A stretch of DNA of 64,000 nucleotides from Hemileia vastatrix. Its lineage: Eukaryota; Basidiomycota; Pucciniomycetes; Pucciniales; Zaghouaniaceae. Below are positions 1 through 13,008 of the stretch, one piece after another. The notes under the pieces are model-generated. The model ran no database searches, had not been told where the DNA came from, and worked only from the letters and a program-made list of their open reading frames with translations. The stretch's first letter is position 1. The number at the start of each line of letters is the position of its first letter. The stretch is from positions 27,190,106 to 27,254,105 of the forward strand of contig JASXTE010000001.1 in assembly GCA_030280995.1 (NCBI GenBank). Direction: 5' to 3'. The translations under genes and the position numbers were made by a program.

Positions 1-3000
1 TGAAGACTTGCACCCTACTACTTTCCATCATAAAAGTGTCCACCAGAAGAATTCCCAAACTTGTGGTTGACACCTTTGGCCTGGTCCGGCCATATGGGAT
101 CAATTCTGCATATGGAAATGAGGATGTAATTTGGTAAATCATGGTACTAGAAGTAATTTGATGTAGACAAAGTGTCCAACTAAATATTGGAAAAAAATAA
201 GTTGAAAACTTCATTTAGTTTTTCAAAAAATCAAAATAAGTACAATTTTATTCCTGATGGTGCCCATTTTATCCAACATCTCTCTGAGCCTTGAAAGTAG
301 GCATTTAGCTTGAATTTTTAATTTCATATGAAATCCCTTTTATTCAACCTATTTCTTTTTATCCCTTTTTTTCTTTTAGATATCAATTAATTTTATGTAA
401 AACAAATCATTTTCATAATTTTTTACCTGTATTTAATAAAATTATTAAAGTTTTAACATCACCCTGTAAGCATTTGGCACATGTTTTTTTGCTATACTAA
501 TAAAAATAACGATATACTGGTGACAAAAAATTGATCAAATGATAAAATATTAATAAAACAGAAAGATCAAATACCAGTGAATATGTTTTAAAAAAGTACC
601 AGTTGCACTGAAGAAGACCTGCAACCTAGATACTCACCATCACAAAAGTGTCCAGCACAAGTTTGGCTGAACTTGTGCTGGACACTTTTGGTCAGGTGCA
701 GTCATATGAGATTAATTCTCTCTATGGCAATGAAAAAATTATTTGATAAAAAACTTCACTAGAAGTAGTTTTATATAGCCAAACTTTCCACCTAGAGTTC
801 ATCCAAACCACAGGTGCACAATTTTTTATTTTTTAAAAAAAGTAAATTTAGTACAATTTATCCCTGATGGCTCTCATTTGCTTCAACACCTCTACTGGCC
901 TTTGATAGTAGGAATACTACTTGGATTTCTTTTTTCATATTTGATCCCTTTAACTTAATTTTTTATTCCTCATATTGCTTTTGGATATCAATTAATAATT
1001 TTTAAAATAAATCATTTTCATATTTTTATACATTTATTTAATAATATTATAAGTGGTGTAACATCACCTGGTATGCATTTGGCACATGAGTTTTTTCTAT
1101 ACTTATAAAATTAATAATATAATGGTGACCAAAAAGTAATCAAATGATATTTATGAGTGAGGCACAAAGATAAAATACCAGTAGACATGTTTGTAAGAAA
1201 TACTAGATGAACTGAAGAAAAATTCTACCCTAGCTACTCTCCATCATAAAAGTGTCCAGCACAAGTTCGGCCAAACTTGTGCTAGACACTTTTGGTCAGG
1301 TGCAGTCAGATGGGAGCAATTCTCTCTATGGAAATGAAGTAAAATTTTTGATAAATAATTATACTAGAAGTAGTTTGATATGGCAAAATTGTCATCCTGA
1401 AGTTTTGGTAAAGCTCAAGTGAATTTTTTTTTTATTTTTACAAAAAAGAAAATTTAGTGCAAGTTTAGCCCTGATTGTGCTAATTTGATTCAACATCTCT
1501 TTTTTCTGTTTATGGCAGGAATTTAACTTGGATTTTAATTTTCATCTTTGATTTCTTTTATTTTACTTTATTCCCCTCATATTGCTTTTGGATAGAAGTT
1601 AATTTTTTGTAAAATAAATCATTTTCATATTTTTTTACCTTTATTTAATAATATTATAAAAGGTGTAACATCACTCAGTACTTATTTGGCACACAAGTTT
1701 TTGCTATACTGATAATATTAATAATATAATGGTGACAAAAAATTAATCAATTGATAAATATGAGTGAGGCACAAGGATTGAATAACAGTGGACATGTTTA
1801 TAATAAATTCCAGATGATTTAAAATGACTTGCACCTTGGCTACTCTCCATGATAAAAGTGTCCAGCACAAGTTTGGCCAAACTTGTGCTGGACACTTTTG
1901 GTTGCATGCTGTCAGATGCAATCAATTCTTTTTATGGAAATGAGACTGAATTATCACTCCATCATTGCACTGAAAGTAGTTTTATATGGAAAAATTGTCC
2001 CCCTGAAGTTTGTCCAAACCTAAGGTAGACAATTTTTTACTTTGGAAAAAAGTAAATTTAATCCATGTTAATCTATGATGTTGCCCATTTTTTCTGAAGC
2101 CTCAACTGGCTCATGATAGCAGAAATTATACTTAATATCTTTATTTCATGTCTGATCTCTTTAATATTAATTTTACCCTTTTTTTATCCTTTAGCTTTTA
2201 AATATCAATTTTATTTTGGTAAAACTGATAATTTTCACATTTTTTTACATTTATTATATAATATTATTAAAGTTGTAAAATCACCCAATGTACATTCAGT
2301 ACACATGTTTTTGATATACTAAAAAAATTAATAATATAATGGTGACTAAACATTAATCAAATAATTAATATGGATGACACAGAAAGATCAAATACCCATA
2401 GACATTTTTAAAAAGAATACAAGATTAACTGAAGAAGACTTGCACCCTAGCTACTCTCCATCATAATAGTGTCCAGCACAAGTTCAGCTGAGCTTGTGCT
2501 GGACACTTTTGGTTGCATGCAGTCATATGGGATAAATTTACTCAATGGAAGTTAAAATGAATTTTTGCTCAATCATTTCACAAGATGTAGTTTTATACTG
2601 CTATACTATCCTCCTGAATTTTTGAAAACCTCAGGTGGACACTTTTATTAATTTTAAAAAAATGAAAATATATTCCAAATCTAGAACTGGTGGTGCAAAT
2701 TTAGTCTGAAAACTCAAATTATCTTTGATGGCAGAAATTTTATTTGAATGTTTGATTTCATATTTAATCACTTTTATTTTACTTTTTTATTCCTCTTTTT
2801 TCTTTCAAATATCAATTTATTTATTGTAAAACTAATACTTTTCATATTTTTTTTACTTTTATTTAATTAGATTATTAAAGATGTAGAATCTCCCAGTATG
2901 CATTTGGCTTACAAGTTTTTTCAATACTAATAACATTAATAGTATAATGGTGAAAAAAAATGAATCAAATGATAAATATGAATGACACAGAAAGATCATA

Positions 3001-6000
3001 TACAAGTGGATTTTTTTATAAGGAATACCTGATAAACTGAAGAAGACCTGCACCCTAGATACTCACCATCATAAAAGTGTCCAGAATAAGTTTGGCCAAA
3101 CTTGTGCTGGACACTTTTGGTTGCATGCAGTCAGATGGGATAAATTTACTCTATGGAAATGAAAATGACATTTTGCTCAATTATTGCACAATAAGTAGTT
3201 TGATATTGCCAAAATGTCCTCCTGATGATTTTTCAAACCTCATCAGGACACTTTCTTTGGTTTAACAAAAAAGAAAATATAGTCCAGGTTTAGCCCTGGT
3301 GGTGCACATTTGATCTAACACCTCTACTTGTTATTGATAGTGAGAATTTTCCTTAGATTTTATTTTCTTATTTGATCCCTTTTATTTTACTTTTTTATTG
3401 CTCATATTTCTTGGATATCAATTTTTAATTTTTAAAATAAATAATTTTCATACTCTTATACCTTTATTTAATAATATATGATTAGAGGTGGAACACCACC
3501 TGGTATGCATTTTTCACACAAGTTATTACTATAGTAATAACATTAATAATATAATAATCAAAAGGTAAATTTAAATGACACAGAAAGATCAAATACCAGT
3601 GGAAATGTTTATAAGAAATCCCTTTTGATTTTAAGAAGATTTGCTGTATGCCTACTCTCAATTATAAAAGAGTCCAGCACAAGTTCAGCCAAACTTGTGC
3701 TGGACACTTTTGGTTGCATGAAGTCATATGAGATAAATTCTCTCTATGGCAATGAAAATGATATTTTACTCAATTATTGAAGTAAAGAATGTTTAATATT
3801 GTAAAATTGTCCTCTGGAAGTCTGTCCAAACCTCAGTTCAAAACTTGTTAGCTATACACAAAAGTAAATTTAGACCAAGTCTTGACCTAGGGGTCCCCAA
3901 CTGTCCCAACACCACTTCTGGCTCTTGATAGTAAAAATTTTACTTGTATTTTTTATTTTGTATTTGATCCCATTTATTCTCATTTTACTTTTCTATTACT
4001 CTTTTTAATTTTAAATATTAATTTATTTTTTTTAAAACTAAACATATTCATATTTTTTTAACTTTATATAATAATATTATTAAAGGAGTAACATCACCAA
4101 TTTTGCATTTGGAATGCAGGTTTTTGCTATACTAGAAACATTAATAATATATATGGTGACAAATAATTAATTATATGATAAATATGAATGACAAAAAAAG
4201 ATAAAAACCAATATAAATGTGAAAAACAAAAAACTGATGTACTGAGGAACACTTCCACCCTAGCTACTCTCCATCATAAAAGTGTCCAGCGCAAGTTCGG
4301 CCAAACTTGTGCTGAACACTTTTGTTCAGGTGCAGTCAGATGGGATCAATTTTCTCTGTGGAAATGAAATTAAAAAAAATGCTAAATAGTTACATTAGAA
4401 GTAGTTTGGTATGGCTGAATTATCCACCTTAAGCTTTTCCAAACCTCAGGTGAAAAATTTTTTATCTTTAAAAAAAATTAAATTTTGTCAAATTTAGCCC
4501 TGATGGCACCCATTTTTTTCAACACCTCTACTGGCTCTTGAAGGCAGGAATTTTCCTTGAATTTTTCTTTTTCATATTTGATCTCTTTTACTTTACTTTT
4601 TTATTGTCATGTTACATTTGGGTATTAATTTATAATTTTGGAAAAAAAATCATTTTCATATTTTTTTAACACTTTTTAAAAATATTATAAAAGGTGTTAT
4701 ATAACATGGCATGCATTTGGAGCACAAGTTTTATTATACTAATAAAATTAATAATATTCTAATGACAAAAAATTAATCAGATAATAAAATATGAATAATG
4801 CAGAAAGATCAAATACCAGTGGACATGTTTTAAAAAAATAACAGTTGCACTGAAGAAGACCTGCACCCTAGCTACTCTCCATCATAAAAGTGTCCAACAC
4901 AAGTTTGGCCAAACTTATGCTGGACACTTTTGGTCAGGTGCATTAAGATGGGATAAATTCTCTCTATGGAAATAAAAAAAAATTATTTGATAAGAAACTT
5001 CACTACATGTAGTTTGATATAGCTGAATTGTCCACCTAGAGTTCATCCAAACCACAGGTACACAATTTTTTATCTTTAAAAAATAGTCAATTTAGTACAA
5101 TTTATCCCTGATGGCTCTCATTTGCTTCAACATCTCTACTGGCCTTTGAAATTAGGAATAATACTTGGATTTCTTTTTTCATATTTGATCCCTTAAACTT
5201 AATTTTATATTCCTCATATTGCTTTTGGATATCAATTAATAATTTTTAAAATAAATCATTTTCATATTTTTATACATTTATTTAATAATATTTTAAAAGG
5301 TGTAACATCACTCAGTATGAATTTGGCACACAATTTTTTGCTATACTTATAAAATTAATAATATAATTAAGACAAAAAATTAATCAAAAAATATATATGG
5401 GTGAGTCACAAAGATAAAATACCAGTAGACATGTTTGTAATAAATACCATATGAACTGAAGAAAATTTCTACCCCAGCTACTCTCCATCATAGAAGTGTC
5501 CAGCACAAGTTCTGCAGAACTTGTGCTGGAGACTTTTGGTCATGTGCAGTCAGATGAGATCAATTCTCTGTATGGCAACAAAAAAACTTTTTTTATCAAA
5601 CTTCACTACAAGTAGTTTTGTTTAGCTGAATCATCAACCTGTTGTTCTTCCCAACATCAGGTGTATAATTTTTTATCTTTAAAAAAAAGGTCACTTATTA
5701 AAAATTAGCCCTGATGGCTCCCATTTTTTTCAACACTTCTACTGGCTCTTGAGAGCAAGAATTTTACTAGTATTTTGTTTTTCACAATTGATCTCTTTGA
5801 GATTAATTTTACTTTTTTATTTCTCTTTTTTTTAATATCTAATTAAATTATTGTAAAGCTAATCATTTTCATATTTTTTTACTTTTATTTCATAATATTA
5901 TAAAAGGTGTAACATTGCCTTGTATGCATTTGGCACATGAGTTTTTTCTATACTTATAATATTAATAATATAATGGTGACAATAAATTAATCAAATGATA

Positions 6001-7217
6001 TATATGAGTGAGGCACAAAGATCAAATACCAATAGACATGTTTATAAGAAATACCAGATTAACTGAAGAAAAATTCTACTCTAGATACTCTCCATCATAA
6101 ATGTGTCCAGCACAAGTTTGGCCGAACTTGTGCTGGACACTTTTGGTCACATGAAGTCTGGTGTGATCAATTCTCTCTCAATAATTGCACTAGAAGTTGT
6201 TTGATATGGCCAAATGGTTCTGCTGAAGTTTATTAAACCTCAGGTTGGCACTTTTTTTTTTTCAAAAGATAAATTATAGTCCAAGTTTAGCCTCACTGGT
6301 GGGAATTCGCCCCAACATGTCTACTTGCTCTTGATGGCAGTAATTTTATTTTAATTTTTTATTTCATATTTGATCCCTTTAATTTTACCTTTTTATCCCT
6401 CATATTGCTTTTTATATCAATTTATTTTTTGTAAAACAAATCATTTTCATATTTTTTTAACTTTATTTAATAATCTTATAAAAGGTGTAACATCACCTGG
6501 TATGCATTTGGTACACAATTTTTTGCTATACTTATAATATTAATAACATAATGGTGACAAAAAATCTAATGATAAATATGAGTGAGGCACAAAGATCAAA
6601 TACCAGTAGACATGTTTATAAGAAATACCAGATGAACTGAAGAAAAATTCCACCCTAGCTACTCTCCATCATAAAAGTGTCCAGCACAAGTTTGGCCAAA
6701 CTTGTGCTGGACAATTTTGGTCACATGCAGTCTGATGTGATCAATTCTCTCTATTGCAATGAAAATTAATTTTTCTTCAATAATTGCACTACAAGTTGTT
6801 TTATATGGCCAAATGGTTCTTCTGAAGTTTTGTTAAACCACAGGTTGGCACCTTTTTTGTTTTTCAAAAAAGAAATTATAGTCCAAGTTTAGTGCCACTG
6901 GTGGGCGTTCACCCCATCATGTCTACTTGCTCTTGATGGCAGGAATTTTACTTTCATTTTTTATTTCATATTTGATTCCTTTAATTTTACCTTTTTATCG
7001 CTCATATTGCTTTTGGATTTCCATTTATTTTTTTTAAAACAAATTATTTTCATATTTTTTTACCTTTATTTAATAATATTATAAAAGGTGTAACATCACC
7101 TGGTATGCATTTGGCACACGAGTTTTTGCTATACTTATAATATTAATAACATAATGGTGACAAAAAATCAATCAAATGATAAAATATGAGTGAGGCACAA
7201 AGGTCAAATACCAATGA
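1..7217. repeat. Tandem satellite array, ~607-bp monomer, ~12 copies
   Basis: Twelve tandem monomers are visible. Each contains a 40-bp dyad element that starts at 35, 647, 1251, 1857, 2468, 3076, 3669, 4281, 4889, 5495, 6102 and 6676, giving spacings of 612, 604, 606, 611, 608, 593, 612, 608, 606, 607 and 574 bp. Other landmarks recur once per monomer: a segment reading like GGTGTAACATCACC, a GCATTTGGCACA motif, and an AATATAATGGTGACAAAAA motif. The array enters from beyond the left edge and stops abruptly near 7,217, within a monomer. The dyad is visibly more conserved than the AT-rich flanks. No convincing gene lies in it: open stretches of 60-70 codons differ between monomers and are broken. 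Confidence 0.95.
1857..1896. repeat. Representative 40-bp dyad of the satellite monomer
   Basis: This monomer has a near-perfect inverted repeat. The arm AGTGTCCAGCACAAG is followed by the centre TTTGGCCAAA and then the complementary arm CTTGTGCTGGACACT, flanked by AAAA and TTTT. Equivalent dyads lie at 35-74 (degenerate), 647-686, 1251-1290, 2468-2507, 3076-3115, 3669-3708, 4281-4320, 4889-4928, 5495-5534, 6102-6141 and 6676-6715. It could extrude as a cruciform or fold as a hairpin if transcribed. Function unknown. Confidence 0.9.
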
Positions 7218-8459
7218 ATCAATAGTTCTTTTTAATATTATAAATTTTTTGATTAAATAAAATAGTAATAATGAATTATATTTTTCATCCACAATTCCAC
7301 TCTAATGATTCCCACTGCACAAAAAGGGTTCACTCAGTCCTTTTTTTACTGCTTGTGCATATATTTTATTGCCCACAGTACTACAATTTTTTGTAGTGAT
7401 TATCCCACATCTGATTCAGGAATATTTTTAAACAATATAAGTTTTTTTTACAAAAGACCTTATCATATCCAATATCCCACAAAAAATACAACCTGTTTTT
7501 GTATTTAAACCTGTTAATGATTAAGAAATTGTTAAAATAATTAGATTAGACCCTGGCAAAGCTAAATCCATACCAAACGACCTAAAGTCTTTTCAATATT
7601 GAAAACAATTAAATAAAATTATGATATCATACTAAATTATGGGCACCAACCATAATTCAGCAATTCTCATTTGCTCTGCCACAAAATGAGTGCATGTAGC
7701 ATTTTTCTAATGTCAGACTGTTTTTCTTCCTTCCCTCACACCTTAAGTCCAGAATGAAAATTTAGTATGAGTTTTGGTCAATTTGGTTTGCCAGTGTTAT
7801 TTGTATGCAATATGAATTCATATTGCATATTTCTATTTATGCATAAAATATACTTGTTAAGCATCATTTTTTTGCATTTTTCAATCATAATGCATATTTA
7901 TGCATATGCATATTCATTATACAGATGTATATGCATATTAATATATTTTATTCATATATATATATGCACCTTTTTTTTGCATATTCAATATGCATATTTT
8001 TAATGCATATACAATTTTCATATTTTTATGCATATTCAATATGCATATTTTTATACATATTTATTCTTCATTGTTATTATGCATACACTTTGGATAGGCA
8101 TTTCACATCAATTTTTAACATGCAATAAGTATCCACCATGCAAATTCAAATGCATATGCATCTATATCAAACACACAACATATATTCAAGTTTAATATTT
8201 GAATATTAAGGTATGCTAAGTGATGTTGTTCAACCTTTTGCCAAACCTGAGTTTAACTGATGTTCATTGTGGTTCCTAAGCTCTGCTCAAGGAGGGATTG
8301 TTCAGGATTCAATCTGTGACAGTTTATTTTTTCAATGTTTTTTCATCTGATTTAAAAACATATTTCTGACAGTTTCAGGATGGTTTCCCAACAGTTTCCT
8401 GATAAATTCCTGATAGTTTCAAATAGAGGGAACTGCTAGCAGTTCACCCCCAGATTTCC
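7218..8459. other. Gene-free AT-rich DNA with ATGCAT-type cryptic repeats
   Basis: No supported gene. From about 7,800 to 8,170 the sequence is full of ATGCATAT/ATATGCAT words, including two copies of a unit reading GCATATTCAATATGCATAT at about 7,979 and 8,030. Open frames here have a Tyr/Ile/Cys/His-biased composition that follows from the repeat and are not credible proteins. A short segment ending at 8,449 (GCTAGCAGTTCACCCCC) resembles the right terminal repeat of the MITE at 33,342-33,582. Confidence 0.6.
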
Positions 8460-9450
8460 TGTGGTGTAGTATGATGATCAAATAAATTTATTAAGGATTT
8501 TAAATATGTTTATATAGATTAATAACTATTTTTAATTGATTTTTTAATTTTTAGTAAGTGATGTCCTATAACCAGCCAAATCCCCCTTTACTTATACCAG
8601 AATCCACTGAAGTGCACAGACCTTCAGTCCACATGATTCCACCGCTATCCATGGAAGTTAAAGAACTGTGAGGGCTCATCACCACCTCCCCATGGCTTCC
8701 ACTTCAAGAAGTTTAATAACCCAGACCTCCATTTTGGGCCCTCCATCACAATTAATGATATCATACCACTATGCCATAAGTAGAAGAAACTGATATAAGT
8801 GTGTACCATAAAGGAAACAATTAAAATAACTCATTCATAGAGAACAATATGAAACACAAAAGATATAAAGAAAAAAATAAGTGTCCAAGCTCCCAGTAAC
8901 ATTCCCAAGGCCCCAAATTGACCCAGTAATCATGTCCCAACCCATAAATACATGAAAATCCATTGAAGGAAGCAGATTAAGTTGTCCAAACTAGATTTAT
9001 GCATGTTTAAAAGGAATATATGCCTGTGTAGGCATGGTGAATCCATTAAATACTTTCCTATTACCTAAAATAAGCAGGATAATTATGCATATAGGCTATT
9101 TAGAGGGTTAAACCTGCATATAGTGCTATATATGCATAGTATAACTGCATATTTCACTGAAGATGGATTTTATACATACATATAAACTTATGTATGTGTC
9201 TAATTACTTAATTTAACTTAAAATAAGTATATTATGACGACAATAGCACCTTGATTACTATTATTGGGCTAAAGATAATCTATTTAAACATATATAAGTC
9301 TATATAATAGTATAATAAACATATATATAAGTATAATAACAATATATATAAATATAAAAACTATATATTTAACCTATAAGCTTAATGCAATTAAGGTTAT
9401 CTTATCTTAACCATAATAACTACTCACTCCTGGGGAAACCTAGGCTAACA
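8460..9450 (-). repeat. Degenerate LTR of the gypsy-1 family
   Basis: It resembles the 1,177-bp LTRs at 11,717 and 19,388 along its length. Shared blocks include the stretch around 8,575-8,760 (AATCCACTGAAGTGCACAGA and GGGCTCATCACC) and the terminal stretch ending CTAGGCTAACA at 9,450. It is shorter (about 990 bp) and heavily mutated, so it is much older. It abuts the broken copia reverse transcriptase at 9,451. No clean target duplication is visible, so it may be a truncated solo LTR. Confidence 0.75.
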
Positions 9451-10173
9451 GAAAATCACATCTTGGAACCAGCTAACATTTTTTCCAATGATTGATGAAT
9501 CATCTAAATGTACATTGACATAGCATGGGTGAGTTGAGCTATTTAGAATGAAAAGGAAAGGGTCTGCAGAAGCATGATAAAAATTGAGTGCATAAAAAAA
9601 ATTGAGTAATTCTGTGTACCAGCATCTGGAAACTTGTTTGAGCTCATATAGTGAATGTTTAAGGAGTAGAACAGGATGTTTGAAACTTTGAGGTTTCTCC
9701 ATACCTAACAATATATTCATGTAAAAATCCTTATTGGTTTTACCATATAAAAATGCTCCTGTGACATTCATATGTATAAATTCCCAATATTCTCAGGTAG
9801 CAAGACTGACAAGGACATATAAGGTGTCCAATTGTCCAATTAGGGAAAAAGTTTCAAAATATTTTATTCCAGCCTTTTGAGAGAAGCCACATGCACATAA
9901 TATTGCTTTATACTTTTGCATATTGCCATTGGCATCCTTTTTAACTTTGGACACCCAAATTGAACCTATATTGGGTAAATTGTTTTGTTTTTCTATGACA
10001 TCCCAGAAATTCTGCTGTTGGATCATATGCAATTCTTTATCAATAGCATCCAGCCACAAGTCACCATTTCTCTGATTTATTGCTTCAAAAAAGATAAGAG
10101 GATTGGATAAATGAACAACATCAATTATTTTACCATAAATGGAATATAAATTGATGGAGATAATTGAGCACAA
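9451..10173 (-). pseudogene. copia-1 reverse transcriptase fragment
   Basis: The N-terminal part of the copia RT domain (9,793-10,173) shows the family pattern W-DAIDKELH, then WVSKVKKDANG and a Y-KA-L-A-GF-Q-G block. A second frame (9,445-9,771) continues with V-T-GAFLYGK, then SLYELKQ--R-WY, a DPFLFI block, and H-L-D-D in place of the usual YVDD polymerase motif. The two parts are in different frames near 9,780, so it cannot make a continuous protein. Confidence 0.85.
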
Positions 10174-10205
10174 GTAATTCTTGATTTCAAAAGCAGTGTT
10201 TTATT

Positions 10206-11542
10206 CTATTGGAACCTTTTTTGATTACCTTCAATAATATTACTTATATCAATTGATGAGTTAATATCATTTGGGGCTAAGTTTGGTGTTAATTGATAAT
10301 CCTGATATCTGTTTATAGGTGTGAGAATTAGTGATTGGGAACTGTCATAATGTGGTTGTATGTCATGATTAGAAAAATCTGTTGTGGCATTGTCTGCTGG
10401 TATTGAAATGATATCATTGATAAATGTACCAGCCAACTCTGATTCAGTTACATAACTATGAATTGGAAAAGTAGATTCATCAAAAGCAACATCATGTGAA
10501 TAAATAATAGATCTGTTGTTGAATTGAAGAAGCCAATAAGAATACATATCCTTGGTATAACCCAGAAAACAACATTTTACAGAATTTGGACAAAATTTGA
10601 CTCCTCTTTTAGATTTTTAAATCAATGCATAAGCTGTAAACCCAAACACTCTGAAATGATTAAGTTTAGGATCTTTGCCAAATCTCATTCTATAAGTCAT
10701 CTCAAAGTTAATTGAAGCTGAGGGAAATCTGTTTTCAAGATAAACATCTGTGCTTACAGCTTTTCCCAAAAACTAAATTGGGATTTTTTTAGTGAAAACA
10801 ACATGATTTGGCCATTTAAGTTGTGATCCTATTGCCACATTCAGCTATAGGGTTTGTTGTGGAGTGTAGGGTGAGGTAATTATCATTTTTAATACTTCTT
10901 TAATACTTAAATTGTTAAATTTTTTATTTATGAGCTCAGCTCTTCCATCACAAACAAAATTAGAAATATTTGAATTTGATAAATTTTCAATTTGATTTTT
11001 GAAGTTCAGAAAAACATTGAAAGTATCAGATTTTTTTTCTAACAGGGAGAAAAAGCAATAGGAAGTAAAGGAATCAGTTATTTTTAAATAATAGAATGTA
11101 CCACCATGAGAAGGTGGCAATATTTTACCACTAAGATTAAAGTGAAGAAACTCTAAAATTTGAGTCCCTCTAGGCATAACACCAGGAAAGGGGAATGATG
11201 ATTCTTTGCATCTACACAAGGTTCAAAAAAACAAAAATCATCTAAAAATTTAAAACCAAGTTTAGAATTTAGTTTATCCAAGTATTGGGTATTGTAATAG
11301 AATAGCCTATAGCTCCAGAGTGTTTTGGGATTGGTTACAAGCATTTATTTAAAATTAGGAATGAATCCCTCACTGGAATTGGCATTAAACACAACAAGTA
11401 CCTCAGAAAGATCCCATTTTCCATCCAAAATGGTTTTGTCTGCCTTTTTAATGGTGACTACTCTGTTTTGATAAGTGTGCTGTTCACAACCATGAGTGAT
11501 AAAAGGACCAAAGAAAATTAAATTTTGAAGGGTTTGTGGCAC
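10206..11542 (-). pseudogene. copia-1 integrase and integrase-RT linker fragments
   Basis: The segment 10,845-11,219 reads as a copia integrase core: an L-F-H-F-N-L-S-G-K block where the first catalytic Asp is expected, then F-V-C-D-G-R-A-E where the second lies, then TSPYTPQQ. The first aspartate position appears to be Asn (HFNLSGK compared with HSDLSGK in copia-2). Segment 10,206-10,547 has the usual end-of-integrase block V-A-F-D-E-S-T-F-P. The upstream part to 11,542 is probably the pre-integrase region. Several frameshifts are present. Confidence 0.75.
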
Positions 11543-11716
11543 ATGTCAACATTCAGTCAATTATATTACTTCTCTCACTGTAACAATGCCATCAGACCCT
11601 TTTTCAGTAGTGTAAATGACATGATCATTTCCTCATTTTATTGGTTGGGGAAAAAGATGATAAGTTTTCAAACTATATAGTTTCTTGATCATATGGGTGG
11701 TGCCTCCATTGTCAAT

Positions 11717-12893
11717 TGTCAGTACAGTCTAGTATATAAGTATGATATAATAGTGTTATTTTATGGTCCTACTACTTATTAATAAATGATTTAGTGATTA
11801 AACCTCAGGGGAAGACTAATAGAATAGTTATACTCAAATTAAACTCACAATACTTGGATTTAAATGCGTGCTAGTGGTGGAAAATAGAAGAATAAAATAT
11901 AGTTATAGCTTTTATAAAGATAATATCAATTTATAAGGGCTTTATAATATATTTCTGAATGTTAATAATTGTAGTGTAATGTTTTTTTGAAGTGTAGTAA
12001 TTGAATGATGATAATAAACCGTCAAAATCCCTCCTTACTTATACCCAAATCCACTGGAGTGCACAGACCTTCAATCCAGATGATGTCACTGCTATCCCCG
12101 GCATTTACAGCACTGTGAGGGCCCATCACCTCCCCATGGCGTCCACTTCAAGCAGTTTCAACACCCAGACCTCCAGTAAGGACCCTCCATCACTATTAAT
12201 AATAACACAGAGTCATACCATAAATAGAAATCCCAGATAAAAGCGGATACCATAAAGAAACAGGTAAAATAAATGATCAAAAAGAGATTTAATGAAACTA
12301 AAAGCATATAAAGGAAACAAATAAAATGTCCAAGCCCCCAATAACATCCCCAAGCATCCACATTAACCCAAAAACATCTTTCCAACCCATAAATCCGTGA
12401 ATAACCATCCAAGGAAGTAATTTTAGTTGTCCAAACTGGGTGTATGCGCCTGATATAGGTGTCTATGCTTCTGTAGGCGTTGTGAGTCCACTGATTTCGT
12501 CCATATGACCTAAAATAAGCAGAAAAACAAAGGTTATAGGCTATTAAGGGGCTAAAACCCACTTATATACCTAAATATACATAATATACTGCATATTTCA
12601 CTGAATATGAGATTTATGTATACATATAAGCTTATGTATGTCAATAATTACTTCATATCACTTAAGATAAGTATATTATGACTCCATTAACACCTTAATA
12701 AGTATTATTAGGCCATGGATAAGCTATTTAAACTATTATAAATTATATAATAGAATAATAATTATATATATATATAATAAAATAATATATATTATTATTT
12801 TAACCTTATTTTTAAGATATAAGCTTAATCTAATTAAGGTTATCTTATTTTAAGCATAAGAAATACTCAGTCCTAAGGATATTTAGGCTGACA
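11717..12893 (-). repeat. gypsy-1 3' LTR
   Basis: 1,177 bp, left boundary TGTCAGTACAG, right boundary CTGACA on the plus strand. The polypurine tract adjoins at 12,894, so this is the 3' LTR for minus-strand transcription. It matches 19,388-20,564 almost base for base. Confidence 0.97.
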
Positions 12894-12905
12894 CTCCCTC
12901 ACCCC
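12894..12905 (-). other. gypsy-1 polypurine tract
   Basis: On the minus strand the bases directly upstream of the 3' LTR read GGGGTGAGGGAG. This is the expected position and composition for the plus-strand primer of reverse transcription. A similar GGGTGGGTGA tract precedes the gypsy-2 3' LTR. Confidence 0.8.
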
Positions 12906-13008
12906 AAAAAAACAATAAAAAAAATGTTAAGACATTTTAATTAATCTTAAGGAATGAAATAATAAAATAAAAAAAATTTTTTATAATACATATACTGAAT
13001 GAACAGTA

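Noticed and set aside
7767..8128. Overlapping Tyr/Ile/His-rich open frames
   Set aside because: The composition is dictated by ATGCATAT repeats; no conserved motif or sensible start.
12158..12562. 134-codon open frame repeated at 19,829-20,233 and 22,902-23,306 (and a 79-codon frame on the other strand)
   Set aside because: All copies lie within the gypsy-1 LTRs at the same position; identity reflects LTR identity, there are no domain features, and the degenerate LTR at 8,460 does not keep the frame.
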